Source: Paenibacillus sp. 1001270B_150601_E10
Lineage (GTDB): Bacteria > Bacillota > Bacilli > Paenibacillales > Paenibacillaceae
Direction of reading: 5' to 3'
NCBI RefSeq assembly: GCF_015558675.1
Contig: NZ_JADMOL010000001.1
Span: 620,373 to 684,372, forward strand
Length of the DNA stretch: 64,000 nt
Under the pieces are notes generated by a model. It had not been told where the DNA came from, did not search any database, and saw only the letters and a list, made by a program, of their open reading frames with translations. Shown here piece after piece: positions 18,844-27,896 of this stretch (positions are counted from its first letter, which is position 1; each line of letters opens with the position of its first letter). The position numbers were made by a program, and so were the translations under genes.

Positions 18844-18904
18844 ATCGTTCGCTCCCTTCACTCATCACTCGTTTCATTCACGGATTACATCTTTCGTATA
18901 ATTC

Positions 18905-18934
18905 AAAAGCCGATGCTACTCTAGCACCGGCTTT
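18905..18934 (-). terminator. Terminator of the GT4 gene
   Basis: Minus strand: AAAGCCGGTGCT/AGCATCGGCTTTT with a 5-nt loop. It separates the glycosyltransferase from yhaO. Confidence 0.85.
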
Positions 18935-18938
18935 CTGT

Positions 18939-20069
18939 TTAGGTAGTCTTTCTGAATCTAATATACGTTCGTTTCAGTTCGTTTACAATCCGGCTTAACG
19001 AATAGGTTCCCTTGGCCTTCGTCCAAGCCGCTCTAGCAAGCTCATACCGGAACTGTGAATCCATCATTAAGCGTTCAAGCGCATCAGCAAGCGCGTCCGC
19101 ATCATCCTCAGGCACGAGCAATCCATTGACTCCATCCTCGATCTGCTCGGATATGCCTCCGATATCTGTGCCGACAAGCGCGAGCCAGCATAGGGCTGCT
19201 TCAGCAAATACCGATCCGAACGCTTCTGCACGCGATGGAAGAACAAAGATGTCGGAGAAAGGCATAAACTCCTCAGGATGAAGCATGTACCCGTAAAAAA
19301 TCGTTTCATCATAAATGCCAAGCTTTTGAGCCATTTGCTCTAAATCCTTGCGTATCGGGCCATCCCCAATAATGTGCAGCACATAGTCTAGTCCTCTTTG
19401 CTTCAGCTTCGAACAAGCCTCCAAGAGGATGTCCAGTCCCTTAGCCGGGACAAGGCGGCATACGGTGATCAGCTGCGGCACTCCATTTTCATGAGAAATC
19501 GGCTTGAACCGCTTCTCGTCGAACCCATTTGGCAGAACCAAGACTTGATCACTATGGTGAAGATAAGTGCTTAAGTAAGCCCTAAAGGATTCAGATACTG
19601 TCATGATATGATCGGATTTCACTTCAAGCTCACGATAAAGGGAGGTCAGAAATCGATGCTCTGGACCATTCTCTTCGATTCGCCCGTTCAATATCAGCTC
19701 GCGCTCGAAGCTTGAATGAATCGTCATGATCAACGGCGTATCTGGGAACAACTGCTTCATAGCTAATGCTGCTATAGGGTGATGAGCATGAATAAGATCA
19801 TAGTTTTTTTGTGTGCGGAGCTTGGTCCACCAGATGTAATCCCGATACGTCTGGATATACTTTTGGACGATTAGACTATCTTCAAACTGCGTCCAATCAA
19901 AGGTATCAAAGGATACCGGCTCTGTTCCTTTTCCCCGGATTCGCTTCGGCAATGAAAACATTTCCATATCCCAATTCGGCGATTGAAATCGTTCAAGGAT
20001 ATAAGGGATCATTGAGGATACCCCACCAGGCTGTTCAGGCGGGAAGAACAAGGCTTGCAATATTTTCAC
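18939..20069 (-). CDS. Glycosyltransferase family 4
   Basis: 376 residues from a GTG start at 20069, chosen because AAGGAGG ends 7 nt upstream; the longer frame to 20108 runs through the ribosome site. Two Rossmann domains (GT-B). The N-terminus PPEQPGGVSSMIPY is the donor/acceptor loop typical of GT4, HAHHPIAALAM is in the first domain, and PNGFDEKRF, RLVPAKGLDILLEA and ILPSRAEAFGSVFAEA-type segments lie in the second (ExxxxxxxE nucleotide-sugar site). It is likely to transfer sugars onto lipid, teichoic acid or exopolysaccharide. Isolated gene, so the product cannot be inferred. Confidence 0.88.
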   Translation of the reverse strand: MKILQALFFPPEQPGGVSSMIPYILERFQSPNWDMEMFSLPKRIRGKGTEPVSFDTFDWTQFEDSLIVQKYIQTYRDYIWWTKLRTQKNYDLIHAHHPIAALAMKQLFPDTPLIMTIHSSFERELILNGRIEENGPEHRFLTSLYRELEVKSDHIMTVSESFRAYLSTYLHHSDQVLVLPNGFDEKRFKPISHENGVPQLITVCRLVPAKGLDILLEACSKLKQRGLDYVLHIIGDGPIRKDLEQMAQKLGIYDETIFYGYMLHPEEFMPFSDIFVLPSRAEAFGSVFAEAALCWLALVGTDIGGISEQIEDGVNGLLVPEDDADALADALERLMMDSQFRYELARAAWTKAKGTYSLSRIVNELKRTYIRFRKTT

Positions 20070-20169
20070 GATTCCCCCTCCTTTTTGCATTCCCTTTTCG
20101 CTCACCATTGTTTATGATATATTAGACCTTACTTTCCGTAAACAAAAAACGTATAGGAGCTCTCAACTG

Positions 20170-21339
20170 ATGAATGAGTTTCTCATGTTCATTCCGGACT
20201 CATACGAAGTCGCTGCTTTCAGTGTATACTGTTTGATTTACCTTATGGTCATCATGATCATACTGTCCATTAGGGTATTTACACGGCAGCGCTCGTTTGC
20301 CTATATATTGTTTAGCATTGGACTTGCTCTGGTGCTGATCGATCGAATTGTAATGCTGTCGGATCTCTCAAATACACTGGCTCCTCATCATTGGTTTGGT
20401 ATCAGCCGTGCGTCCATGCTGGCTTTATCCTACATTCTATTGAATCTTGCGGTCCTAAGACTGTACAAGCGCATGAACCGGCGAGCGCGCAATCGATTCG
20501 CCGTGCTGATTGGCGGCATTCCAGTCATAGCGATTATCTGCTTCGCGTGGGTACAAGAAGACCAAAGCATGCACAGCTTGTACTGGCCCATCATTCTGTA
20601 TCAGATGGTTGCTGCCATTCTGTGCTATATGTGGATTGCACCGAGGATCAATCAGAAGATTCACTATATTCTCAGCCTGCTGACCTATAACATTTATCTG
20701 CTGATTGTGATGATGGATGCATATATTTACGATGAGTCGAATCCTTTCCTGTTATCGGCGAAGCACTTAGTCGCGCTGTTGTTCTATAGTATTCTGTTCC
20801 TCATCTTCTTTGAACGGATTATTGAGAATTTGCAAAGCACCTACCGCACATCGATAACGGATGGCTTGACGGGCTTATATAATAAGCGTTATATGTATCA
20901 GCGCATGAACCAATGGTTTAATCATCGCAATCGGTTTGGAGCACTCATCTTTTGTGATCTGGATAATTTTAAAAAGCTGAACGATACCGAAGGCCATCTG
21001 TATGCCGATGAGGTGCTTAAACAAACCGCTCAAATCATCCGTGAAGAGGTTGATGAATACGGTATTGCAGGCCGATTCGGCGGCGAAGAACTAATCGCTT
21101 TTATTACAAACAAGCATGTATCGCCTATAGATCTGGCCGAGACGATCCGCGTTAGGATCGAACAAGAGACTGGAGTAACCGGAAGCTTCGGAATCAGCAT
21201 CCACAAAAATCATGTTAGTGTAGATGAATTTGTTCAACAAGCCGACGAGGCGATGTACAGCTCCAAGCAAAGAGGAAAAAATCGAATAACCACCTTCGAC
21301 CAGCTGCAATCCAACAACTTTAGCAAAAGGTCCAGCTGA
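20170..21339 (+). CDS. Membrane diguanylate cyclase (GGDEF)
   Basis: 389 residues. The first about 215 residues contain seven hydrophobic helices (7TM-type sensor). The GGDEF domain covers about 225-380 with DGLTGLYNKRYM, FCDLDNFKKLND and the active-site motif RFGGEELIAF (GGEEL, a functional variant). No RxxD inhibitory site is present at the usual position before GGEEL. It should make cyclic di-GMP from two GTP at the inner face of the membrane in response to an unknown signal. AGGAG precedes the ATG by about 10 nt. Monocistronic; terminator follows. Confidence 0.92.
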   Translation: MNEFLMFIPDSYEVAAFSVYCLIYLMVIMIILSIRVFTRQRSFAYILFSIGLALVLIDRIVMLSDLSNTLAPHHWFGISRASMLALSYILLNLAVLRLYKRMNRRARNRFAVLIGGIPVIAIICFAWVQEDQSMHSLYWPIILYQMVAAILCYMWIAPRINQKIHYILSLLTYNIYLLIVMMDAYIYDESNPFLLSAKHLVALLFYSILFLIFFERIIENLQSTYRTSITDGLTGLYNKRYMYQRMNQWFNHRNRFGALIFCDLDNFKKLNDTEGHLYADEVLKQTAQIIREEVDEYGIAGRFGGEELIAFITNKHVSPIDLAETIRVRIEQETGVTGSFGISIHKNHVSVDEFVQQADEAMYSSKQRGKNRITTFDQLQSNNFSKRSS

Positions 21340-21346
21340 GTACAGC

Positions 21347-21386
21347 AATCCCCTGCCTGTCATGAGAGACGAGCAGGGGATTTTTA
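21347..21386 (+). terminator. Terminator of the GGDEF gene
   Basis: AATCCCCTGC, 16-nt loop, GCAGGGGATTTTT. Confidence 0.9.
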
Positions 21387-21390
21387 TAAC

Positions 21391-22149
21391 CTATTGAACA
21401 TCTCTTGCATTAAATGCATAAATCGAAACAAGCAAGAGAACGAGCATATATACAATAAAAATCATAATGGAAAAGAAAAACGTTCCTCCGGCAAATGGAA
21501 TCATATTCGCGTTGCCCGTCACATAGCCTTCCCAGTTCAAGTTCGGGAAGATCAAGAACTTATACCAAGGCTTATTCGCGACAAATTGCGTCAGTCCGCT
21601 TAAAGACTGCACAATAATCGGAATACTCATCGCAAGTCCCAAGCTCTTTGTCAAGACCGCAACCATGAATGCAAATAATGAATAGAACAAGGATGAAGGA
21701 AGCGTCAGCAGCCCTTGTCTAACCACGTCCATAAAGGTCGTTTCGGTAGTTCCTGAGAAGAGGATAAATCCTACCCCTACAGACAAGATAAAGGCCAGTA
21801 CATATACAGATGCCATGATCAACAGCAAGTTGACAAGCTTGGACATCAGTACCGTCGTGCGGCTTGCAGGACGGATTAGCAGCTGCTTGATCGTCCCGTC
21901 CTTGAACTCATCCGTAATAATTTGAGACGATACCACAATAAAGAAAAAGCTGGAGATCGTGAGCAGTACAGATAAGCTTACACTTACGGAATCAATCGCT
22001 GCATAGCCGGAACGATCACCGATAACCATGCGCATCACGGCTCCGATCCCAATCGTAAGCAGCGTTAAGAAGAGATAATAGTAAGGCAATTGCCGCTTGC
22101 TTGTTGCCTTCATCCATTCATTTTTGACTAGTCCGTTAAAGTACCTCAT
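21391..22149 (-). CDS. ABC-2 type transporter permease
   Basis: 252 residues with six predicted membrane helices and the large region SSQIITDEFKDGTIKQLLIRPASR (ABC-2 hallmark linking helices 1 and 2). Its start overlaps the ATPase stop by 4 bp. With that ATPase it forms a half-transporter pair like bacitracin/lantibiotic self-protection exporters (BcrAB type); the substrate is not determinable. Confidence 0.88.
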   Translation of the reverse strand: MRYFNGLVKNEWMKATSKRQLPYYYLFLTLLTIGIGAVMRMVIGDRSGYAAIDSVSVSLSVLLTISSFFFIVVSSQIITDEFKDGTIKQLLIRPASRTTVLMSKLVNLLLIMASVYVLAFILSVGVGFILFSGTTETTFMDVVRQGLLTLPSSLFYSLFAFMVAVLTKSLGLAMSIPIIVQSLSGLTQFVANKPWYKFLIFPNLNWEGYVTGNANMIPFAGGTFFFSIMIFIVYMLVLLLVSIYAFNARDVQ

Positions 22150-23078
22150 AAGATACGACCTCCCTTTGTCATCTGCAGGAATGTATCTTCAAGGGTCGGT
22201 GTAACCTTGCGTACTTCGTACAACTGCACATTCTGAGATACGAGCGCAGCAATTAATTTCGGAATATCCTCATGGGAAAGACTCAGCATCAATCGATTGC
22301 CTTCCTCAGAGGCAACGCTCCACGGCGTATCCTGGAGCACCTGCTTCACCTTCTCCGGCTGATCCACTTGAAGCTGGATCGCCTGCATTTCTTCTGCAAG
22401 CTCCCCTTCCTGTCTTCCGTCGAGCAAGCGCTCACCGACATACTGACCATTTTGTATAATGAGAACGCGGTCACACATCAGTTCAATCTCAGAGAGCAAG
22501 TGGCTCGATACTAGAATCGAGATGTTCTCTTCTCTGGACAAACGGCGCAAATAGTCACGCAGCTCGCGAATACCCGCTGGATCCAAGCCATTCGTAGGCT
22601 CGTCCAGAATCAGAATGGATGGGTGATGCAGAAGCGCTTGTGCAATTCCTAGGCGTTGACGCATCCCTAGAGAATAATTTTTAACCTTCTTATCGAGCGC
22701 TTGATCCAACTCAACCAGCTTCACAATCTCATCAATGCGCTCTTGAGAAATCTCTCGGCCGCTCATGCGGGCAAAATGGGTCAAGTTCTGACGGCCCGTC
22801 ATAAATTTGTATAGTTCTGGATTCTCTACGATAGCACCAACATGCATCATAGCCTTCGCTCGATCCGTCACCACATTATGACCCTCAATGATGATCTCGC
22901 CTGAATTCATGGACATCAGTCCAACCATCATGCGGATCGTAGTGGTCTTACCTGCACCATTGGGGCCGAGAAAGCCATATATCTCTCCACGATTTACGCT
23001 AAACGACAAATCATTAATGATCGTTTTGCCGCCAATTTTTTTCGTCACATTTTTAATCTCTACGACGATATCATTCAT
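22146..23078 (-). CDS. ABC transporter ATP-binding protein
   Basis: 310 residues. Walker A GPNGAGKTTT (about 38-47), Q-loop region, signature YSLGMRQRLGIAQAL, Walker B ILILDEPTNGLDP and H-loop LVSSHLLSE are all present, so it should be catalytically competent. The C-terminal 90 residues are the extension found in BcrA/CcmA-type ATPases. It overlaps and drives the ABC-2 permease downstream. The promoter should lie in 23079-23300. Confidence 0.92.
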   Translation of the reverse strand: MNDIVVEIKNVTKKIGGKTIINDLSFSVNRGEIYGFLGPNGAGKTTTIRMMVGLMSMNSGEIIIEGHNVVTDRAKAMMHVGAIVENPELYKFMTGRQNLTHFARMSGREISQERIDEIVKLVELDQALDKKVKNYSLGMRQRLGIAQALLHHPSILILDEPTNGLDPAGIRELRDYLRRLSREENISILVSSHLLSEIELMCDRVLIIQNGQYVGERLLDGRQEGELAEEMQAIQLQVDQPEKVKQVLQDTPWSVASEEGNRLMLSLSHEDIPKLIAALVSQNVQLYEVRKVTPTLEDTFLQMTKGGRIL

Positions 23079-23510
23079 GACCTCACTCCTTATTCATTAC
23101 ACCCTAGCCGACTTTACGGTATATGGTAGGAACGTCCCCCTGCTTACCGGACTTTCCGCCCTTCTATGCTTCAGTCTTGCATTCTACATTCATCTTATTC
23201 CACAAGACGACTTCTATTATTGTAATGCATAATCGCGAGAAAAACTCTTACATTATCGTCATCTTCCAAAGTGAAGTAGGATTAGATGCAAATGACGTCA
23301 TGGCCTACAGCAAACATCGGGCAAGCAGGAGATATTCCGCGTTTATCCCGTTGCCTAGCGCCCAAATGCAGTCCATAGGGATAAATGTCCAATCCCGATC
23401 AAGGCTTTTGCATACTATACAATATACCGAATGACGGACGGTTCCGCTGCATCCTCCAACTGCCCGGAACCAAGCAAGCCCGATTCGGTGTGGACCAACT
23501 ACATTGCAAA
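23079..23510. other. Intergenic region, about 440 bp
   Basis: Lies between divergent genes. Apart from the expected promoters I see no gene, RNA or repeat; the ATACTATACAATATACC stretch near 23410-23427 may hold a -10 for the YjcZ-type gene. Confidence 0.35.
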
Positions 23511-23523
23511 GGGAGGAATTATA

Positions 23524-23616
23524 ATGAGTGCTGTAGCAGGTATTCACACTTCCACGGGTGTTATTTTGGTGTTGTTCATCCTGTTGGTCATCGTTTCCTG
23601 TGCGTTTATTTTCTAA
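23524..23616 (+). CDS. YjcZ-family sporulation peptide, 30 aa
   Basis: MSAVAGIHTSTG followed by a hydrophobic helix VILVLFILLVIVSCAFIF. GGGAGG lies 7 nt before the ATG at 23524; a longer frame from 23431 has no ribosome site. YjcZ-type peptides are made during sporulation and are membrane-seeking. The core ILVLFILLVI is shared exactly with the second copy at 58611. A strong terminator follows 27 bp after the stop. Confidence 0.85.
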   Translation: MSAVAGIHTSTGVILVLFILLVIVSCAFIF

Positions 23617-23642
23617 TTCCAACAACCGAACGCTACCACGAT

Positions 23643-23674
23643 AAGGAGGGGGATTGCTCCCCCTCCTTCTTGTT
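23643..23674 (+). terminator. Terminator of the YjcZ-type gene
   Basis: AAGGAGGGGG-6 nt-CCCCCTCCTT, then TTCTTGTT. Confidence 0.88.
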
Positions 23675-23680
23675 CGTTAT

Positions 23681-24481
23681 TTAGGACAAGACGTACTTTA
23701 CAAGTGCTGCATGAACGCCGCCATCGTTGTTGGATAGTGTTACATCATCAGCTAATTCCTTAATGTCGTCAGGCGAGTTGTCCATCGCAATGCCAACGCC
23801 GGCGAACTGAATCATGGTCAGATCATTGTAATAGTTTCCGATTGCGAGAATATGATCCCGATCAATCTCGCGAATGCGAGACAGTTCCTTGAGCGCATTT
23901 CCCTTTGTCGCTTCCGCATGCATCACATCAATGAAGTAATCTCCTGATCGAATGCACTGAAGCTTATGGTCCCAAGCCTTCAATTCCTCTTCCAGAAGAT
24001 CCATTCGTTCTTTCTCCCCGCTCATGGTCATCTTGACGACAGGGCTTTCAAGCTGCTCCCAGCCCGGAAAGCTCTTTGGCTCTATGCGGAACTGCGCGTA
24101 CAGCCCTAGCATTTCAGGTGTCAGTTCCTCATAGCGTGTGACAAAAAGATCAAATGTCGTATTCAAATCGTAGTGTATGTCCCGCTCCTCGCAAAAGGCA
24201 AGATAAGGCTCCAACTCTTCGCGATTCATGCTAAAGGCATGCAACACCTTTCTTCCAATTGATTGGATCGTCGCAGCCCCATTATGTGTAATGACAACAC
24301 CATCCAGTCCCAGTTCATCCAGATAAGGCAGCGTGCTGCTCGGGCTTCTGCCTGTGCACAGGACAATTTCGATTCCCTGGTTGGAACATTCCTTAATGGT
24401 AGCTGCATTCTGAGGTGACAAGCTATGATCATCGCAAAGCAGCGTACCATCCATATCTAATGCTACCATTTTCATTTTCAA
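23681..24481 (-). CDS. Cof-type HAD-superfamily phosphatase
   Basis: 266 residues. HAD motif I is LDMDGTLL, motif II is CTGRS, the motif III lysine lies in the EATKG segment, and motif IV is GNYYNDLTMI (the usual GDxxND with N replacing D, still common in Cof proteins). The Cof cap domain lies between motifs II and III. The start is TTG 24481, with GGAGGGG 8 nt upstream; ATG 24475 is the alternative. Members dephosphorylate sugar phosphates, flavins or pyridoxal phosphate; substrate unknown. Confidence 0.88.
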   Translation of the reverse strand: MKMKMVALDMDGTLLCDDHSLSPQNAATIKECSNQGIEIVLCTGRSPSSTLPYLDELGLDGVVITHNGAATIQSIGRKVLHAFSMNREELEPYLAFCEERDIHYDLNTTFDLFVTRYEELTPEMLGLYAQFRIEPKSFPGWEQLESPVVKMTMSGEKERMDLLEEELKAWDHKLQCIRSGDYFIDVMHAEATKGNALKELSRIREIDRDHILAIGNYYNDLTMIQFAGVGIAMDNSPDDIKELADDVTLSNNDGGVHAALVKYVLS

Positions 24482-24509
24482 GCTGGTCCCCTCCGACTTC
24501 TCTCTATGT

Positions 24510-25253
24510 CTATTCTGTGGATGCTCGCTTCAGCTCCGCTAACTCTTTATCCGTCAGCTCTCGCCATCCGCCTAGCGCGAGTTCTTCATCCAGCTTCAAA
24601 GTGCCCATCGTAAGGCGCTTTAGATACGTAACCTTCTTGCCTACCGACTCAAACATTCGCTTGACCTGATGGAACTTCCCTTCGGAAATTGTCAGCTCAA
24701 TATGAGATAGAGGAATCTCTCGTTCCTCTACTTGAAGAACGACTAGCTGGGCAGGCTTCGTCTTGTAGCCATCATCCAACGTAACGCCTGCTTGAAAGAC
24801 GACAACATCCGCCTCGTCTACTCTTCCTTCCACCTTGGCATAGTATGTCTTAGGTACATGCTTCTTTGGTGAAAGCAGCTCATGGGCGAGCTTGCCGTCA
24901 TTGGACAACAGAAGCAAGCCTTCCGTGTCTTTATCCAGTCTGCCTACAGGAAATGGCTCAAATACTTGAAGTTCTGCCGGCAGCAGATCAATCACAGTCT
25001 GGTCATACCGATCCTCCGTAGCCGAAATAACGCCTGGCGGCTTGTTCAGCATGACATATATGAACTCACGGTAGCGAATGACTTCGCCGTCTAGGCGCAC
25101 CTCGTCATGCTCAGGATTGATTTGCTTGCCGCTATCTTTGATAACAGCCCCATTTACCTGGATCAAGCCTGTCTTGGCCCATTTCTTGATTTCTGATCTT
25201 GTCCCACAGCCCATATGGCTGAGGAGCTTATCCACCCGCATTGTTGCAGCCAT
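24510..25253 (-). CDS. RsuA/RluB-family rRNA pseudouridine synthase
   Basis: 247 residues from ATG 25253 (GGAGGTGG upstream). N-terminal S4 RNA-binding domain (MRVDKLLSHMGCGTRSE...). The catalytic core contains GRLDKDTEGLLLLSNDG with the essential aspartate, plus the KTYYAKVEG and EGKFHQVKRM motifs of the RsuA clade. It should convert a specific uridine in ribosomal RNA, most likely 16S U516-type. The start ATG shares one base with the TAA of the upstream methyltransferase gene, so the two rRNA-modifying enzymes are translationally coupled. Confidence 0.9.
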   Translation of the reverse strand: MAATMRVDKLLSHMGCGTRSEIKKWAKTGLIQVNGAVIKDSGKQINPEHDEVRLDGEVIRYREFIYVMLNKPPGVISATEDRYDQTVIDLLPAELQVFEPFPVGRLDKDTEGLLLLSNDGKLAHELLSPKKHVPKTYYAKVEGRVDEADVVVFQAGVTLDDGYKTKPAQLVVLQVEEREIPLSHIELTISEGKFHQVKRMFESVGKKVTYLKRLTMGTLKLDEELALGGWRELTDKELAELKRASTE

Positions 25254-26842
25254 TACGAATTCCACCTCCATGCAGCGGGATATTCATTTTTCAACAGTCG
25301 GTCTACCCATTTGCCAAAGCCCAATGGGCAGCCCATTAAGGTTAGCAGCACATAGCCCTTAGCTTGTGCTCCCAGATGCAATTGAAGCTCCTCTTCATCG
25401 ATCGTCAGGGTATCGCCTCTCAGATAAGGAATAAGCTTCTCGGATTCTAGACATAAAGCATATTGACGCTTTGCCTGATTCACCTTCAAACCTAGAGCGA
25501 GTGCATGTGCGGGTTCAAATCGCTGTGGTTTAAAGGTACCGAGAAACCATCCTGGTCTAACAACTCGAAGTCCTATCAATCGATCAATCGAGATCGGGCA
25601 GCAGTATCCATAAGCATTCATCATGACGTTGAGCTTTGCAGGCATTTCGGTAAAATGTTCGTCGCAAAAGGCCTTATAAGCCTCCAATTCCTCTTTTACA
25701 GGAGCTTGGAGCCCTTTTTTAGCTGCCGAGTATTTAGGTTTAGCAGATTTGACCGTGTCTTTTTGTCCCTTGCGGACAAGCTTTGCCTGATGACGCTCAG
25801 AAGCGTTTCGTTCATGACTGCCTCCTGATCGGTTAAGTGAAGCGCTTATTGCCTCTTCATGAGCATCGGACATCGGATCATGGCGTTCTAAGCGCTCTCC
25901 CTCGCGCACGAGCACAGCTACATAGTGGCCTTCACCGTGCAAGCGATGCGGCCATAAGCGAATGGTATGCTGAGTTGCCTGTATCGCCTCAGGTGCTGCC
26001 TCCCAGCCATGTTCCTCCATGCATTGCTTCGCCCAATCTGGTCTCCCGTTAGCCCAGCCATGCTTCAGCTCGACCCGCTTCACATGGAACTCAGGATGCT
26101 TGGTCAGGAACCTTGCAATGCTCGCCTCATTCTCCTCTGGAGAAAAGGTGCAGGTCGAGTAGACAAGCGTTCCGCCTGGCGCAACTGCCTTAGCTGCCGC
26201 ATCCAATATGTCCTGCTGCATGACAGAGTAGCTGGTTACGGGCTCACGCTCCCAGGATCGCACCATATCGGGATCCTTGCGGAACATGCCCTCGCCCGAG
26301 CATGGGGCATCGACCAGCACTTTATCAAAATAACCTGGAAATGCGGCAGCAATACGCTCTGGCTGTTCATTCAGCACAATCGAGCGGGTTACTCCGTACA
26401 GCTCCATATTGCGCACCAGCGCCTTTGTCCGATCGGGATGAATATCATTCGTAACGAGAACGCCTGTGCCTTGAAGGCCTGCACTAATCTGAACAGACTT
26501 TCCTCCCGGCGCCGCGCACAGGTCAAGCACATGTTCTCCCGGCTGAACATCCAACAGCTCTACTGGCGCCATAGCGCTTGGTTCTTGAATGTAATACATG
26601 CCTGCGTAATAGAAAGGGTGCTTGCCTGGCCTTGCATCCTGCGGAGTATAGAATCCATCTCGCGTCCAAGGAATCGGGGTGACCTTGTAGGGAATATGAT
26701 CCAATACATTGCTTATATTGGTCTTAATGGTATTGATACGGAGTCCTGCATAAGGAGCCTCCTCATAGCTTTTTAAAAAAGCTTCAAATTCCTCGCCCAG
26801 TCGCTGCTGCATGGCGGTAACAAATGCTATCGGAAGCTTCAT
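25253..26842 (-). CDS. RsmF/NOL1-NOP2-Sun family rRNA cytosine-C5 methyltransferase
   Basis: 529 residues from ATG 26842 (AAGGAT upstream); the longer frame to 26995 is rejected because it lacks a ribosome site. The SAM-binding motif is LDLCAAPGGKSVQIS, the proline-cysteine motif is VDAPCSGEGMFRKD, and the catalytic STCTFSPEE follows, all in family order. After a charged, probably disordered linker (about residues 290-370) a C-terminal PUA-like RNA-binding domain completes the RsmF architecture. It transfers methyl groups to cytosines of 16S rRNA. It is coupled by stop/start overlap to the pseudouridine synthase gene. Confidence 0.9.
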   Translation of the reverse strand: MKLPIAFVTAMQQRLGEEFEAFLKSYEEAPYAGLRINTIKTNISNVLDHIPYKVTPIPWTRDGFYTPQDARPGKHPFYYAGMYYIQEPSAMAPVELLDVQPGEHVLDLCAAPGGKSVQISAGLQGTGVLVTNDIHPDRTKALVRNMELYGVTRSIVLNEQPERIAAAFPGYFDKVLVDAPCSGEGMFRKDPDMVRSWEREPVTSYSVMQQDILDAAAKAVAPGGTLVYSTCTFSPEENEASIARFLTKHPEFHVKRVELKHGWANGRPDWAKQCMEEHGWEAAPEAIQATQHTIRLWPHRLHGEGHYVAVLVREGERLERHDPMSDAHEEAISASLNRSGGSHERNASERHQAKLVRKGQKDTVKSAKPKYSAAKKGLQAPVKEELEAYKAFCDEHFTEMPAKLNVMMNAYGYCCPISIDRLIGLRVVRPGWFLGTFKPQRFEPAHALALGLKVNQAKRQYALCLESEKLIPYLRGDTLTIDEEELQLHLGAQAKGYVLLTLMGCPLGFGKWVDRLLKNEYPAAWRWNS

Positions 26843-27194
26843 CTTCCCATCCTTTCGTTCTTTTACAAAAAGGCAGACGATCCCTTGCGATCTCTGTCGT
26901 CCTTGCCTTTCTCGATTATAAAAAACGTGGTCAAAAGGCTCAAACAAAGGCGATCGGTCTTGCTTTGTCAGGACCTTCTGCCGTTTTTGAATCATTGGTT
27001 CTTATTCAACTTTACTGCATAGCTACAGCATATCATGATTGAAACGAATTTTGAAAGATTGACGTACTTTTTCACTAACTATCGTCCAATGAATATTGTC
27101 ACGTTGAATCATTTGTCTTGTTCACCTTGAATGTTAGCATGTACAATCGATCATAGGCTTAAAGGCTTAACGGGAAAGGAGAAAGGAGGACAAT

Positions 27195-27896
27195 ATGCTT
27201 AAAGTTAAACAGCTGTCTCATTCCTTCCGCAATGGACTGGAATTAACCGAAGTCCTGCATCAAATTGATTTTGTGGTTCATAAAGGAGACATGGTTGCCC
27301 TGCTCGGAAGCTCCGGATCAGGCAAATCAACACTATTGAACCTAATGGCTGGACTGATGAAGCCCACAGAAGGCAGCATATACATAGCAGGTCAGGACAT
27401 CGTAACGATGAGCGAGAATCAGCTTGCTGAATTCCGCAGGTCACATATCGGATTTATTTTTCAAGCGTACGAGCTCATCCCCAACCTGACCGTTCGGGAA
27501 AATATCGAGCTCCCATTAGTCTTCCAAGGTATTCCCCAAAGAAAGAGAAAAGAAAAAGCTATGATTCTTCTTGAGCAGGTAGGCCTTCCTGACAAGTCGG
27601 AAATGTTCACCTCTCAATTGTCAGGCGGTCAGCAGCAGCGTGTAAGTATTGCCCGCTCGCTCATTACAGAGCCATCTGTAATCTTTGCGGACGAGCCAAC
27701 AGGGAATCTCGATACGAAGACGGAGGAGGAGATTATCTCGATCCTCAAGCAGCTGAATCGAACGATGAGCACCACCTTTATTATTGTCACGCATGAACGA
27801 GAAGTGGCAGAGCATACCAAGCGCGTCCTTATGCTTCGTGATGGTCATCTCGAGGAGGAGCATGTGCCAGAGCCTGTCGTTGGAGGAACAACATGA
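27195..27896 (+). CDS. ABC transporter ATP-binding protein (MacB/LolD type)
   Basis: 233 residues. Walker A GSSGSGKST, Q-loop FIFQAYELIPNLTVRENIELP (the MacB/LolD clade signature), LSGGQQQRVSIAR and Walker B VIFADEPTGNLD are all intact. GAAAGGAGG is adjacent. It overlaps the permease gene by 4 bp. With the permease and the adaptor it forms a YknXYZ-like tripartite export or protection system, though in a different gene order (ATPase, permease, adaptor). Confidence 0.92.
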   Translation: MLKVKQLSHSFRNGLELTEVLHQIDFVVHKGDMVALLGSSGSGKSTLLNLMAGLMKPTEGSIYIAGQDIVTMSENQLAEFRRSHIGFIFQAYELIPNLTVRENIELPLVFQGIPQRKRKEKAMILLEQVGLPDKSEMFTSQLSGGQQQRVSIARSLITEPSVIFADEPTGNLDTKTEEEIISILKQLNRTMSTTFIIVTHEREVAEHTKRVLMLRDGHLEEEHVPEPVVGGTT